Shown here: piece by piece, positions 35,452 through 45,619 of the stretch
Layout of the letters: every line of letters starts with the position of its first letter
Position numbering within the stretch: position 1 is the first letter of the stretch
Source: Ampelomyces quisqualis
Lineage: Eukaryota > Ascomycota > Dothideomycetes > Pleosporales > Phaeosphaeriaceae
Reading direction: 5' to 3'
Length of the DNA: 64,000 nucleotides
NCBI GenBank assembly: GCA_018398575.1
Contig: JAGTXZ010000020.1
Span: forward strand, 1,736,001 to 1,800,000
The notes under the pieces: model-generated
Seen by the model: only the letters and a program-made list of their open reading frames with translations
The model's database searches: none
Told to the model about the DNA's origin: nothing
Program-made: the position numbers and the translations under genes

Positions 35452-37002
35452 ATGAGACAAACATGTGCCGAAGAGGAGAATGCTCCCAAGCCTGCAGAGC
35501 CTATGAACAAACAAGCCGAAACCAAAGACATGCCAGCAAGTCGAACCGACGCTGTCCCGTCTGCTGACCATCAGGAGAAGACGGCTGAATCGAAGATCTC
35601 TTATGGGCTGCACTCTCCTACCCCTGATACTCTTCAGCCCGAATCACCATCGTCGAAGAAGCGAGCCCTTGAAGAACCGTCTGCTGAGGAAGAGCCGACC
35701 ACCAAGAAAACGAAAGAGGACGCAAATGAACTACCGGACCGCAACAGTAAGACTCCCGGTCCAGAATACCTTGTCAACAAAGAGACCTGGCAAGGTTTCT
35801 GCGAGATCGAATCTGAACCGGCCTACTTCTCCGCCATCTTACGAGACGTTGGTGTACGAGATGTCACCGTACGCGAAGTCTTCGCCATGACGCCTGATCT
35901 ACTAGACATGCTTCCCCAGCCCATATACGGTCTCATTCTCCTCTTCCGCTACCGCGAGTTCGGTAACGAAGACCAGGCCACCGACTGCCCTCGCGACGTG
36001 TGGTTCGCCAACCAGCTACCAGGCCAGAACAGCTGCGGTACCCTCGCCATGATCAACATCCTGATGAACCATCCCGATGTCAAAGTCGGCGAGCACCTCA
36101 CTCAATTCAAAGACTTTACCAGCGACATGACGCCCTTCCAGCGCGGCGAAGCTTTTGCTAGTTTCGACTTCGTCAAGAAAATTCACAACTCGTTCGCAAA
36201 GAAAATGGACCTTCTCGAAAACGATAAAAACCTCTCCTACAAAGCCAAGCGCGCACAGCGCCTTAAAGACGCTTCTACTACTACTACAAAAGAAACCCCC
36301 GCTGGCACAGGCACAAAGTCTCGCCCCCGCCGCCCTTCCGCAGACTCCACCGCCTCCGCCGACTCGGCAGAATCCTTCCAAGAAAACGGCCACCACTTCA
36401 TCGCCTTCGTCCCCGTCGGCACCGAAGTCTGGAAACTAGACGGCATGGACGCCCAGCCCACCTGCGTCGGCACATTCCGCCCGGACACCGGCGAGACATG
36501 GCTCTCCGCTGCATCCGACACAATCGCTACGCTCATGGCTGCCGGCGACGACGACTACGGCGTTGTAGCGCTCACCCAGAGCCCGCTGAGTTCGCTGCGC
36601 AAGAAAGCTACTTTGACTATCAACACCATCACACACGTTGAAGCTCATCTAGATGCTACAACGCCCACGTGGCGCAGCTTGATCGACCACGACGATGCCG
36701 CTGCACTGCCTAGTCCGCGCATGCTGGGCCTCGAGCCTCTCCTCAAATTACTCCCTGTTCCGCCAACTTTGCAGTCGCAAATCTGTTCCGACGCACTGCT
36801 GGATTCGCTTGCTCGGCGCGCCATGCTGGTCCAGGAAGTCTTCGATGCGGCGGCGTGTATCATGGAGGAAATTGGCACCGAGGCGGCGGAGGAGGAGAAG
36901 GCGAGGCAGAGACGGTTTGATAGTGGGCCGGCGATTAAGGTGTGGTTGGAGATGTTGGCGGGGAATGGGTGGTTGGAGGCGAATTTGAAGAGGTTCATGT
37001 AG
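35452..37002 (+). CDS. Ubiquitin carboxyl-terminal hydrolase, UCH (peptidase C12) family
   Basis: Single exon, 516 codons plus stop, from the first ATG in the frame. A charged, disordered leader with SSKKRALEEP and TTKKTKEDAN, a possible nuclear signal, covers about 100 residues. The UCH fold follows: the substrate-facing segment ETWQGFCEIESEPAYFSAIL; the oxyanion Gln and catalytic Cys in NQLPGQNSCGTLAMINI (Cys codon 36034-36036); the catalytic His in ENGHHFIAFVPV; and the catalytic Asp in WKLDGMDAQP. A Thr/Ser-rich insert between Cys and His corresponds to the active-site crossover loop. The C-terminal 130 residues are helical. The family cleaves ubiquitin from small adducts or proteasome-bound chains (UCH37/BAP1 group). 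Catalytic residues are all present. Confidence 0.9.
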   Translation: MRQTCAEEENAPKPAEPMNKQAETKDMPASRTDAVPSADHQEKTAESKISYGLHSPTPDTLQPESPSSKKRALEEPSAEEEPTTKKTKEDANELPDRNSKTPGPEYLVNKETWQGFCEIESEPAYFSAILRDVGVRDVTVREVFAMTPDLLDMLPQPIYGLILLFRYREFGNEDQATDCPRDVWFANQLPGQNSCGTLAMINILMNHPDVKVGEHLTQFKDFTSDMTPFQRGEAFASFDFVKKIHNSFAKKMDLLENDKNLSYKAKRAQRLKDASTTTTKETPAGTGTKSRPRRPSADSTASADSAESFQENGHHFIAFVPVGTEVWKLDGMDAQPTCVGTFRPDTGETWLSAASDTIATLMAAGDDDYGVVALTQSPLSSLRKKATLTINTITHVEAHLDATTPTWRSLIDHDDAAALPSPRMLGLEPLLKLLPVPPTLQSQICSDALLDSLARRAMLVQEVFDAAACIMEEIGTEAAEEEKARQRRFDSGPAIKVWLEMLAGNGWLEANLKRFM

Positions 37003-37338
37003 ATGGTGTGAGGAGATGAATGGATGCATCAAGAGAAATCATGAACATGTATGTTGATCGTGATGCTAGTACGCCATGTTTGGCGATGTGATGTGCTCGG
37101 TATTTTGCTCAGCAGTGTTGCTTCCTTTAAGAGAGTCCGAGTGCTGTTTCTCGCTGCTATCTAGGGTTTGTAAATCACACTGGTAGTCCAGTGAAGAACC
37201 CTGGGTACGTGCGAGCTATAAAGCCCGAATGTATCGCATCATGGCTTCGCTTCCAAATCACATCCATCCCTGCTGGCCTGAATCTAACCAAACTCAACAT
37301 GCCCAAGGATGTTGAAATCTCGTCTTCGCCCACCAGTC
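37003..37338. other. Convergent intergenic region
   Basis: About 335 bp between the UCH-type stop and the BTB stop. No feature recognised. Confidence 0.4.
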
Positions 37339-38199
37339 CTACCGCTTTCTGTAGCACTTGATTTCCGAATATTCCTTCCAACACTCCCACTCGCTTTCAG
37401 TTTCATGATATCGCTGAAGGTTGTTCTGAGGCAGGTGTTTACTCGGTTGTTGGCGATATCGCATGAGATCTTTAGTCAGATCCTCCAGAAACTGCCGTGA
37501 TAGCTTCTCGTCATCGGATTCAAAGTTGAAATGGGACTCGTGCTGTCCATACCAGATGTAGCAATCGACCAGGGCCTGGCGTCCTGGACAGTGCGACGGG
37601 GTTTGCTCATACATGATGCGGATTGCTTTGGTGCTCGGCAGACAAGGCCCTTCGTAATGGTTGTCAGTGATGCTCTCACTTTCGTGGGAGAGTTTAGCTA
37701 TGATGGCATCCACGGCAGAATTTTTGGTCTTGATGTCTTGCAACTTCTCCGCCAGAACGTAGAGTCGGACCAACGATTCGTATTCCGCGTGACATAATGT
37801 TGGGTTTGTGCACATTGATTCTTCGTAGTTATCAATGATGAAACGATCTGGTGCTTCCGAAAATGCGGGAATGTTGCCCGTGTAGATGAGCTGCTCGTAC
37901 AGCGCGAAAGTGTCAGGGTCGTCTTCGGGTAGCTTCACGATCTTCTCTTCCGCCTCTTTCCAGCCTTCGCCCATCGCTTTAGCGAAGAACTTGGAGCGAG
38001 AGGTAAGCAACGCTTCATGGATACCGAATTCGCGCGTGTTGTTGCCGCTTCCAACCATGATCTTGAGGATGCTTGAGCCCATCCTGAAAATGATTAGTCA
38101 TTGTCTGGAGCAATAACGGTAAGAATCATACGGGAACACCTTGCTCATGCCTACGAGCGGCGCGCCGAGTCTCGGCTTGGCCTTCTTTGAGGTGCCCAT
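37339..38199 (-). CDS. BTB/POZ-domain protein (intact)
   Basis: Minus-strand exons 38199-38132 and 38083-37339, with a 48-nt intron (GTATGA...TCAG), give 270 residues. A basic N-terminal tail (MGTSKKAKPRLGAP) precedes the BTB fold: SSILKIMVGSG, REFGIHEALLTSRSKFFAKAMGEGWKEAEE, KIVKLPEDDPDTFALYEQLIYTG and SLVRLYVLAEKLQD. The C-terminus is the usual fungal BTB extension of unknown function. Such proteins probably mediate protein-protein contacts, sometimes as Cullin-3 adaptors; the partner here is unknown. This is the best preserved of several BTB copies in the window and guides recognition of the broken ones. Its divergent neighbour at about 38.7 kb is a relic of the same domain type. Confidence 0.88.
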
Positions 38200-38699
38200 G
38201 GTCAACGAGTGCGCGATTGATGCCTCTGGTTAGCTATAAGACACGGTGGTCTCTTGCAGCCAGGTGGTATTTTCTGGAAGTAGCACTCCTCGAATTTATA
38301 TGGCTCGATCTGAATAGTGCCAGTGACCGATGAGGTGTGAAGTGATGGAAGAGGAGTGAGGTGAGAAGCCAGAAGTCAGGAATGAGGGGTGAGGACGAGA
38401 ACGTTTATTCCGGTGATGAAGACGATGTCTTTGTAAGCTGGATGGCTGTTCAGGTGAGTGCAGCGGGCACTTGACCCCTCGAAGAAGCTTCGTTTGCTGC
38501 TCCTCGTTCTCTCACTGACTCAATTTGTGAGCGAATGCAGACAAATTTCAGACTTGTTTTTCATTCAACATACTCAAGCTGTTTGGCAGCATTGTAGATA
38601 TATTAATTCTGGGGTGGATGCATGGCTGCCCCATTATGGGTTCAGCGGACGGTGCAGCCAAGCATAAAAAACGTTTCCATCAACGAGCATAGCGCACAA

Positions 38700-38950
38700 A
38701 TGACCAGATTTTCCAATGAACTGGCTCTTGTCCTTATCGGTGGCCCCGAAACCGGGAGTTCAACAGCAGACTACTGCCTAAAAGATCCATCTGCAATCAT
38801 CCCGTGTGCTTCGCAAAGCGCTCGCAGACGACTGGAAGCAAGCCAAGGAGAATACCATCAAAAGCCTTCAAGATTATCCCAAGACCTATAAGCTTGATGT
38901 CTCTTTCGCGCTCCAGGCTCGGCAACGATCTGTGATCGGACGACTGCACA
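38700..38950 (+). pseudogene. BTB/POZ relic
   Basis: In two alternating frames the sequence reads LVLIGGPE, then REFNSRLL and VCFAKR, then RKALADDWKQAKENTIKS and DYPKTYKLDV. Together these recall the BTB order strand - H-x-L - FFAKAL - W-K-E-A-x-E - PKTYKLY, with at least two frame changes. No start codon or intact frame remains. A weaker fragment of similar type (ILDFSYSEYPETEEAD) lies near 39110-39160 in the same orientation and may be a further piece of this relic or of another copy. The call rests on motif order read by eye. Confidence 0.55.
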
Positions 38951-40075
38951 TGAAGTTGTAGTTTGGCGCCACCTGTCTACCTTCCGTAGTCTAGTCTTCT
39001 GTCGACTGAGGACCAATCGTGCTGGGCGGAGTACCGGTAAACAAGGTCATTTGAATACACAAGAAGCATGTCTGCCGATCGCGAATCATTGCTGAGCCTG
39101 CTGGCTGTATACTCGACTTTTCCTACAGCGAGTACCCCGAGACCGAGGAAGCCGATGGTAATGCAAAATCTGCTCCAGGTGATGAGAACAATAGTCAAAA
39201 AGATGAGGGTACAACGATGGCTTCCCAAGACGGCGGCTGCAGGTCACGCTATTCAAGCAAAATAGAGAGATGCGTAGGGAGACTTTCGAGGGCGCGTGAC
39301 CGGAACGATTAAGACGCGTCATTACAATTGCGATGCCAGCGCATCGAATGTGGCTGCTCAAACAACAATGATTGCAAGCGAATGCGCCCTCACCAATTTG
39401 AACAGCGGGGCTTCTCAGAAATGTACTTGTCCATCGGCATAAGCATTGGTGGTCAAGTGGGTGGGAGTCGGTCGAAACACCAAGGGTTGGAAAAAGAGCA
39501 GCGCACGACAGGCCAAAACAACACCTTGATGGATTGAAATTCGAGTCTAATAAAACCATATCTTGCTGATCATGAATCGAAGAATTGTCTGCAACGTTGC
39601 CCAAAACACCTGAACCCATCGTCGGATACTTATTACCACACATGCTGTGCGTCGACATGACAGCTCAACACGCGACCACACCATCACCATGTTTGTATGT
39701 CGCGCAACGCTGAAGCATACCCGTACTTGGTGAACATGAGGTCAAACACTATGACTCAGGATGATCGACGTCTACCTACGCAGGGACAGCAACAGTCATG
39801 GCTTTGGAACGTGTGACCAAATCTAGGGCGCCGTGGTGGAGGCGGATCAGAAGCGAGACGGGTTGAGGGAAGAGGAGATTCGCGAGCCGAACAGCAGCCC
39901 CAGAACAACCCCGACAATGTCTACACGCAAACTCCCAACTGCGCCCCGTCAGCGAGCAGAATTACTCTACAGCAGATCACATATTGGAAGCACAGTACTT
40001 AATCCTTCCTAAACAGGAAAGGACGAATGCTCGCTTGTTGTTGATCTGGTGGACTTGTCGTATGGCAGGCGCGAC
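38951..40075. other. Intergenic region without recognised genes
   Basis: About 1.1 kb between the BTB relic and the histone H1 promoter. Frames up to 190 codons occur on the minus strand but have no recognisable motifs or matching splice structure. Confidence 0.4.
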
Positions 40076-40083
40076 TATAAAGA
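40076..40083 (+). promoter_or_regulatory. TATA box of the histone H1 gene
   Basis: TATAAAGA lies about 150 bp upstream of the histone H1 ATG, in a GC-rich setting. Its position suits a TATA-driven histone promoter, with a pyrimidine-rich leader between box and start. Confidence 0.5.
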
Positions 40084-40235
40084 GCAAGGGCCCCCACCGT
40101 CGCGACACGCACCTTTGCGACTCCCAAAGCTTCCATCGCATCTCCCACTCAATCGATTACGCCACTCGACCCCTCGTTCGAAGCATCAGATATCCCTCTA
40201 CCCGGAAATCCTCTTCAGTCCACATATTATCAGCC

Positions 40236-41486
40236 ATGCCTCCCAAGAAGTCCACCACCGCTGCTGCGCCCAAGAAGGCTGCCGCCGCCGCCCCAGCTCA
40301 TGGCTCCTATATTGGTACGTTTTGCTCCACAACGCGCTGTCGCAACGCAGTCGCGTGAGTCGCATCGTAGTCGCGCGCCAATACTGACTCAGTTTGACAG
40401 ATATGGTGAAGGATGCTATCATAAAGGTGAGTCTATGTTCTCAGGCGCATCACTACCCCCGCACCTGAGCTTCCGGGGCACACCCCCAGCTTGAGCGCGT
40501 GTCACAACACACGCTTCGCACGCTCTATAGTCCAAGAGAATAACCACTGACGAGCTCTATGCACTCGACAGCTCAAGGAACGCAATGGATCAAGGTTAGT
40601 CTGCTCCCACGGATGTCTCTGGTGCTCATCGCATCATGGCATCTTCCAGTCTCAAACCTCTTGAGTGCCCTTGCTGACTTACACCTCACAGCCGTCAAGC
40701 CATCCAGAAGTACATCCAGGCCAACAACGAACTCGGCAACATCTCAGACACCGCCTTCAAGGGCCATGTAAACCGTGCCATCGCGTCCGGTGAGGAGAAG
40801 GGTGACTTCTCGCGCCCCAAGGGTACGTCGCCCCTATCAGACAGCATCTGCCAACGCGTCTGATGCAACCCCATTGTCGTCCCCTACTGATATCACCTAG
40901 GTGCCTCTGGAACCGTAAAGCTTGCGAAGAAAGAGGCCAAGCCTGTTGCTGCTCCCCCTGCTAAGAAGGCCGATGCCAAGACCGAGAAGAAGGCCGCCCC
41001 CAAAAAGGCTTCTGCGACAGTACGTCGCGCATCGAGCTATCTAAATTCACTTGCTGACTGTCATCTAGAAGGCGAAGCCTGCCACCACCAAGAAGGCTGC
41101 AGCACCTAAGAAGACCACCACCGCCACAAAGGCCGCACCCAAGAAGACTGCTACTGCCGCGAAGCCCAAGGCCAACGCGGGCAGACCGCGTAAGACAGTT
41201 GCGCCAGCCCCTGCTGTCGAGCCCGAAGTGTCGCGTATCCTCGGAAAGACCAAGTCGGGACGCGTCACCAAGACCCAAGCGCCCGCTGCACCAAAGGCGA
41301 CTAAGAAGGCCGCACCGAAGAAGACTGCCCCAAAGAAGGCGACCCCGAAGAAGAAGGCTACCCCAAAGAAGGCTCAGGCATGAGCAGCTCATTCTCGAAC
41401 CTTTGTCTTCTTTCTTGTCAATCTCTTCTCTAACTCGCCCTTCATGTCAGGCTTCGAAGCGTCGCTCTTCGGGTCGTAGCATGTAG
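40236..41486 (+). CDS. H1: Linker histone H1 (probably seven exons)
   Basis: Exons 40236-40314, 40401-40426, 40572-40594, 40692-40822, 40901-41019 and 41069-41377 join in frame. They give an Ala/Lys-rich N-tail, then the H1/H5 winged-helix domain (YIDMVKDAIIKLKERNGSS, RQAIQKYIQANNELG, FKGHVNRAIASGEEKG), then a long Lys/Ala/Pro tail with many PKK motifs. Exon 6 could simply run on to TGA at 41381-41383 (230 residues). However, 41378-41450 has all marks of an intron with a GC donor: CAG before GCATGA, a CTAAC branch site and a pyrimidine-rich end in GTCAG. Using it adds the basic exon 41451-41486 (ASKRRSSGRSM) for 240 residues. H1 binds linker DNA and compacts chromatin. The gene identity is firm; the last exon is likely. 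Confidence 0.9.
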
Positions 41487-41989
41487 GCTTGTATCGTGAT
41501 ATCCCCCTTTCTCTCTATGACATCTGGGCACTACGGTGGGCGGTGGGACGATATGGCATAGGTCAGGATCAGGTGTTTCTCTGCGGGATTCTGGTGCTAT
41601 GTCATGTTGGCTAGGCGTTTGGGCGCGTGCATATGGCATTGCAGGTCTATTGCTTTCTGAACAGTTTCAGTGGGAACGGCAGTTTACGACGTGATGGAAC
41701 CGTCTCAGGAATGGAAACCAATCCATAATTCAAAGATGTCGCGTGTCGGTTCTGTGACGTGTTGTTGTGGGATGTCGCGCCAAGGGAGCGCTCCACGTGA
41801 TGGTGGGCTCAGGGATGACAGCGCCTGTGCTCGTGTCGCTTGCTGATCAATAAGACGGCAACGGTGATCTCGCCGCAAGCAGATCGCGGCAGACTTGCGT
41901 TCGAACGGGGCAACACCATGTCGTAAAAACAGAACACATGATTCTACCGAAGTTCTGGACCTCTTGCTGACCGCATATCACATGCCAGG
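41487..41989. other. Intergenic region, histone H1 to AT-rich patch
   Basis: About 500 bp of ordinary composition with no recognised gene. Confidence 0.4.
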
Positions 41990-42185
41990 TGATTGGCCAA
42001 GGGTAAAATGTTTGAATATTAATTAGTAAGTAGAGAAAATTAACAAAGTAATTAAGACTAATAAAGAATGTTAAGTAAAAATTACCTTAATATATATTTA
42101 GTAATATTATAAATTTATAATTAGTAATACTTTATATTTATTTTTTGTTATAATTTATTTTTATTTTTAGTTATATGTGTGAGAG
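41990..42185. other. Sharply bounded AT-rich patch
   Basis: About 190 bp consisting almost only of A and T (TTAATTAG, TATATATTTAG, TTATTTTTTG words), set between stretches of normal GC content. It has no reading frame. It could be a RIP-damaged element remnant, an inserted organelle-like fragment or a local AT expansion. Confidence 0.7.
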
Positions 42186-42192
42186 TGGAATT

Positions 42193-42720
42193 GCATTAGG
42201 AAATGGACGCTCCTGAAGCGGAAAATGGAGGTTCGCTTAGCCTCTCGCCGCTTTTATCTGGCCCGTGCGCTGATCTCACTGCATATAACCACGGCGCCCT
42301 CGCCGGTCTATCCATCCCCTTCATGGTCTCTTTTCCCCAACACCTTTGTTCCACCTCATTGGCCACTTCAATCCACCATGAGGCATTTTCTGTCCCTCTG
42401 GAGTCATGCAACCGCCGCAACGCCCGGTCCGCGTTGAACTCCGCCCCCTTGTCCCCTGACGATGAGGGCGCCGCACTGTATGCGTTGCAAAACCACGTCT
42501 TAGAATCTTATCCTCCTTCAAAACCAGCGAGGGTCTCAACGATTTCCTGGGACTTTGACCGTTCCATTTCCTCCGCCTTGCGCGTATCTAAGCAGTGAGT
42601 AACTGCTGCCCTCACTCTAGCTCGAAATCTCTCGTAGATGGCCACCGACACTTTCTCCTTAGCTCTTCTTCTTTCCCGGGCCGCGGTATCTGGTAGCTCC
42701 TTGATATGCCACGTCATCAA
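42193..42720 (-). pseudogene. Possible degraded protein-coding fragment
   Basis: From 42720 down to 42196 one minus-strand frame stays open for about 175 codons except for one TAA near 42509. It reads a charged segment (RERRRAKEKVSVAIYERF) and, after the stop, GDKGAEFNADRALRRL and ASWWIEVANEVEQRCWGKE. Trp, Glu and Arg use looks protein-like, but no family was recognised. It starts immediately beside the AT-rich patch. It may be a piece of a mobile element or a chance frame. Confidence 0.3.
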
Positions 42721-43594
42721 CAGCCCAGGACGTCAACGGCATTGCCTTGAACGCCCGGATCATGTCTCAGGAGGAGGGACCACGCCCGTGCCACTTCATC
42801 TGACCGCCTAGCAAGGTTACGAGACCACGTAGCTCTAGGGAAAAGATGGCTTCCGAGCCGTGCAGGTGCCGGTGAAAGCCGGATGTCACCAGCATCACAC
42901 CAATCAAGCACGGCTAGACCACCATCCGCTGCACCACCGGCCGGTGGCTGTCACAGCATGTACTCAGCCATGCTGCGCTGTTCATCAGATTGACCAAGCT
43001 TTAATTTGCATGACGGTCTGCATCATGACAGTGTTGCATTCCGGCGTCACTAGTCAGGGAAGCGAAGGACTGGGGCGAGGCCTCACAGCCACCACAAGAG
43101 TTTGAGCCCAACTCTGGGTTTCGGGGCCGCCGACGAATTAACCATCCATATTGAGATCTATCTGCTCCGCTTGTGGACGCGTATCAACCGAGATGGGCGT
43201 TTCCGAGCCCGTGTTGTTGAGGGGGCGGGCTCCGACGAAAAAGGGAGAGGTACACGGCTGCAGCGCAACCTGGCCGATGGGGGGATAGCTTCGCAGTTCC
43301 TCATTTCATGACGAGTATCCACGGGTTAGCCGCATAATTCCTTCTCCCACAAAAAAGAGGGTCTTCATGCGAAGGCTGCGTGGCTACCAACACGATGCAG
43401 CTGTGCACCCCTGGAGTCTGCGTTTCGAACGCTGTCTCATGCCGACTGCTGCCTGCTAAAGCGCCTCAGGCTATTCAATTCAGCTTTCTGAGGGGTTCGG
43501 AGCGAAGCGTAGAAAGTTTGCCTACTTAACTCATAGCGCCTCCGCGTTATCCGTACCATCAGACCTCTCTGAAGCATCAACAGCAGTTACAACC
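42721..43594. other. Intergenic region before the chromodomain gene
   Basis: About 870 bp. Short frames on both strands lack recognisable features. It should include the chromodomain gene promoter; no clear TATA box was seen. Confidence 0.4.
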
Positions 43595-45219
43595 ATGTCT
43601 GTGAACTGTTTTCCGATGCAGCTTCAAATCATTCCTTACACTGGGCCTCCGGAGCCAAAGCCGACCTCGCGACGTAATATCTCGAAACGGCCCTTCAATA
43701 GACACAAAGACCTTGGTCTTGGCAGAGATCTGAGCATCAGCCCTGCTCCTACGTCGCTACAGGCCGCAGATGTTGATCCTGCATCAAGTAGGCATTTCCG
43801 AAACCAACGGACATACAGCTTGTTTCATTCTGTTATCTGATGACTGACTGAACACAGCCAGCGAAAAGACCGACAAGCTCGAAGATTCTGGTAGCGGATG
43901 TGGCGATATTGGATGCGCAGGCGGAGTTCCCTTGCCTGACCAACAAGGCGTGGAAGATGGGCACTTCGTCCCGAGGGTGTCTTCAGAAGAAGGCCTAAGT
44001 GAGGAGAGCTCAAGTCGACTGGCGCTTTTCGAGGATAATCCTCCAGGTAAGCTCCAGGTTCTATCAGGATGTCGCGTAATTGTTCTGACAGTGCGTAGAG
44101 TGTGCGAGCGTCATGGCCGACGATCAACCCGGACCAGATGCAGATAACGATGATGACGGCTACTCTGACGACCTAGATTTGAGTACGCTAGATCACGATG
44201 GTTTTGGCGATGCGGATTTCTTGACCAAGGACCAGCACAAGACTGAGGCCTTGGAAAGTGTTTCCATCTCGGAAATGGTTGATCGACCCGACCATCAAGA
44301 AATTGGACTTCGAGGTCGCGAACTCTCCTCGGCGCCATCAACACCATCAAATGGGTCGTCAATTGTGGCAATGGAGCAGCAGGCCAACGGCGACACTCTG
44401 TCAGAAAATCACGTTACGATGCATGAGCCACAAGAGCCTTTGAAAAGGGAAGCAGGAGAGCATGGTAAGTGCACGCTATTACAAGGGTTTTGCTTCATCT
44501 AACACTGGCAAGGCAAGCTCGCTCACCTCGGGAGCACGGGCTGCCACAGCAGCGACGGATCCGATGACACTGAGGACGACAGCGGCAATCACAGAACCTC
44601 GCTGTCGCACAAACGGCAACGCTCCCTGCCTGGCAAGCAGCACAGTCAAATGTTGAGGACAACATCGAAGCGGCCTGGCTTAGGCACGCGGAACCGTGGT
44701 ACGAATTCTAAAAGATGCTATAGTGATGTCAGCAGCGACAGCAATAGCGAAAGTAGTGATCGCGGCCGCCATATTGTAAGCAACAAGCGACGAAGGTCAG
44801 CCTCACGGTCCCGACGCTCGCGCAGCCGCAGTGGTGCAGACGAAGATGACGAATATGAAGTAGAGCGGATCCTCGAAGCCCGTGTCTATCGTAGAAAGCT
44901 ACGGTACCGTGTCAAATGGCTAGGATATGAGGATGATCCGATGTGGTACGATGCCTCCAACTTCAAAAATAGCCCTCACAAGCTCCGTGAGTTTCACATC
45001 GCCAGCCCTACCTGTCCAGGGCCCCCAGAAAGGCTGGACTTGTGGTTACGATGTTGGGACGAGGATAGAGATGCGGCCGAACACTCCGATGACAACAAGC
45101 CTCAGAGGTCAGATACAGGACGCAAGACATTGCGGAAATCTGAGCCATGCGGATATTCGCTCCGCAGATGCAGCCGACTTACGGTCTCCACGGTGCAGCG
45201 GCAAGAAGCAATGCTATAG
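43595..45219 (+). CDS. Chromodomain protein
   Basis: Exons 43595-43787, 43858-44046, 44099-44464 and 44513-45219 join in frame to 484 residues; introns are 48-70 nt. The N-terminal 300 residues are disordered, with an acidic block (ADNDDDGYSDDLDLS). A Ser/Arg-rich basic segment (NKRRRSASRSRRSRSRS) precedes a chromodomain near nt 44855-45000: EYEVERILEARVYRRKLRYR, then VKWLGYEDD and MWYDASNF. The Tyr, Trp and Trp/Tyr positions needed for a methyl-lysine aromatic cage are present. Chromodomains read methylated histone tails or join heterochromatin complexes; they also occur in retrotransposon integrases, but no integrase lies next to this one. Neither HP1 (no chromoshadow domain) nor a chromatin remodeller is supported, so the role is unknown. 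Confidence 0.85.
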
Positions 45220-45619
45220 GCTCTTCTCCCGATTTGTAACGCTGCTGCTCACGTAGCTCCACAATGACAGCTCCCAAGCAGTCCAGGCAGCGCACCACTC
45301 GTAGCTCGACAAGCAGTAAAAGCATTGGCATTCTGCCACGCGGATGCTGTTCTTCACAAGGCCATCATCTGCAGCAATTTTTCCTTGACGGGAAGAAAAC
45401 CTCAAACTGGGGGATTTTGCTAGATCGTTGAAGACTAACCTTCCTGCAACTATCTGCGACAAGTTCGCGATATGTTAGCTAATGAGGAATGGTAACGATC
45501 GTTCGGTGCTCCACTTGAGGGTGTGACAACAATATGAGCGCATCACACCCAATTCTACCGTGCACAATACGAATGGATAAGACAGTTTCCACATCTTGTT
45601 ACCCAATTTCCTAATCATC
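45220..45619. other. Convergent intergenic region
   Basis: About 400 bp between the chromodomain stop and the C-terminal end of the ankyrin gene. No feature recognised. Confidence 0.4.
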
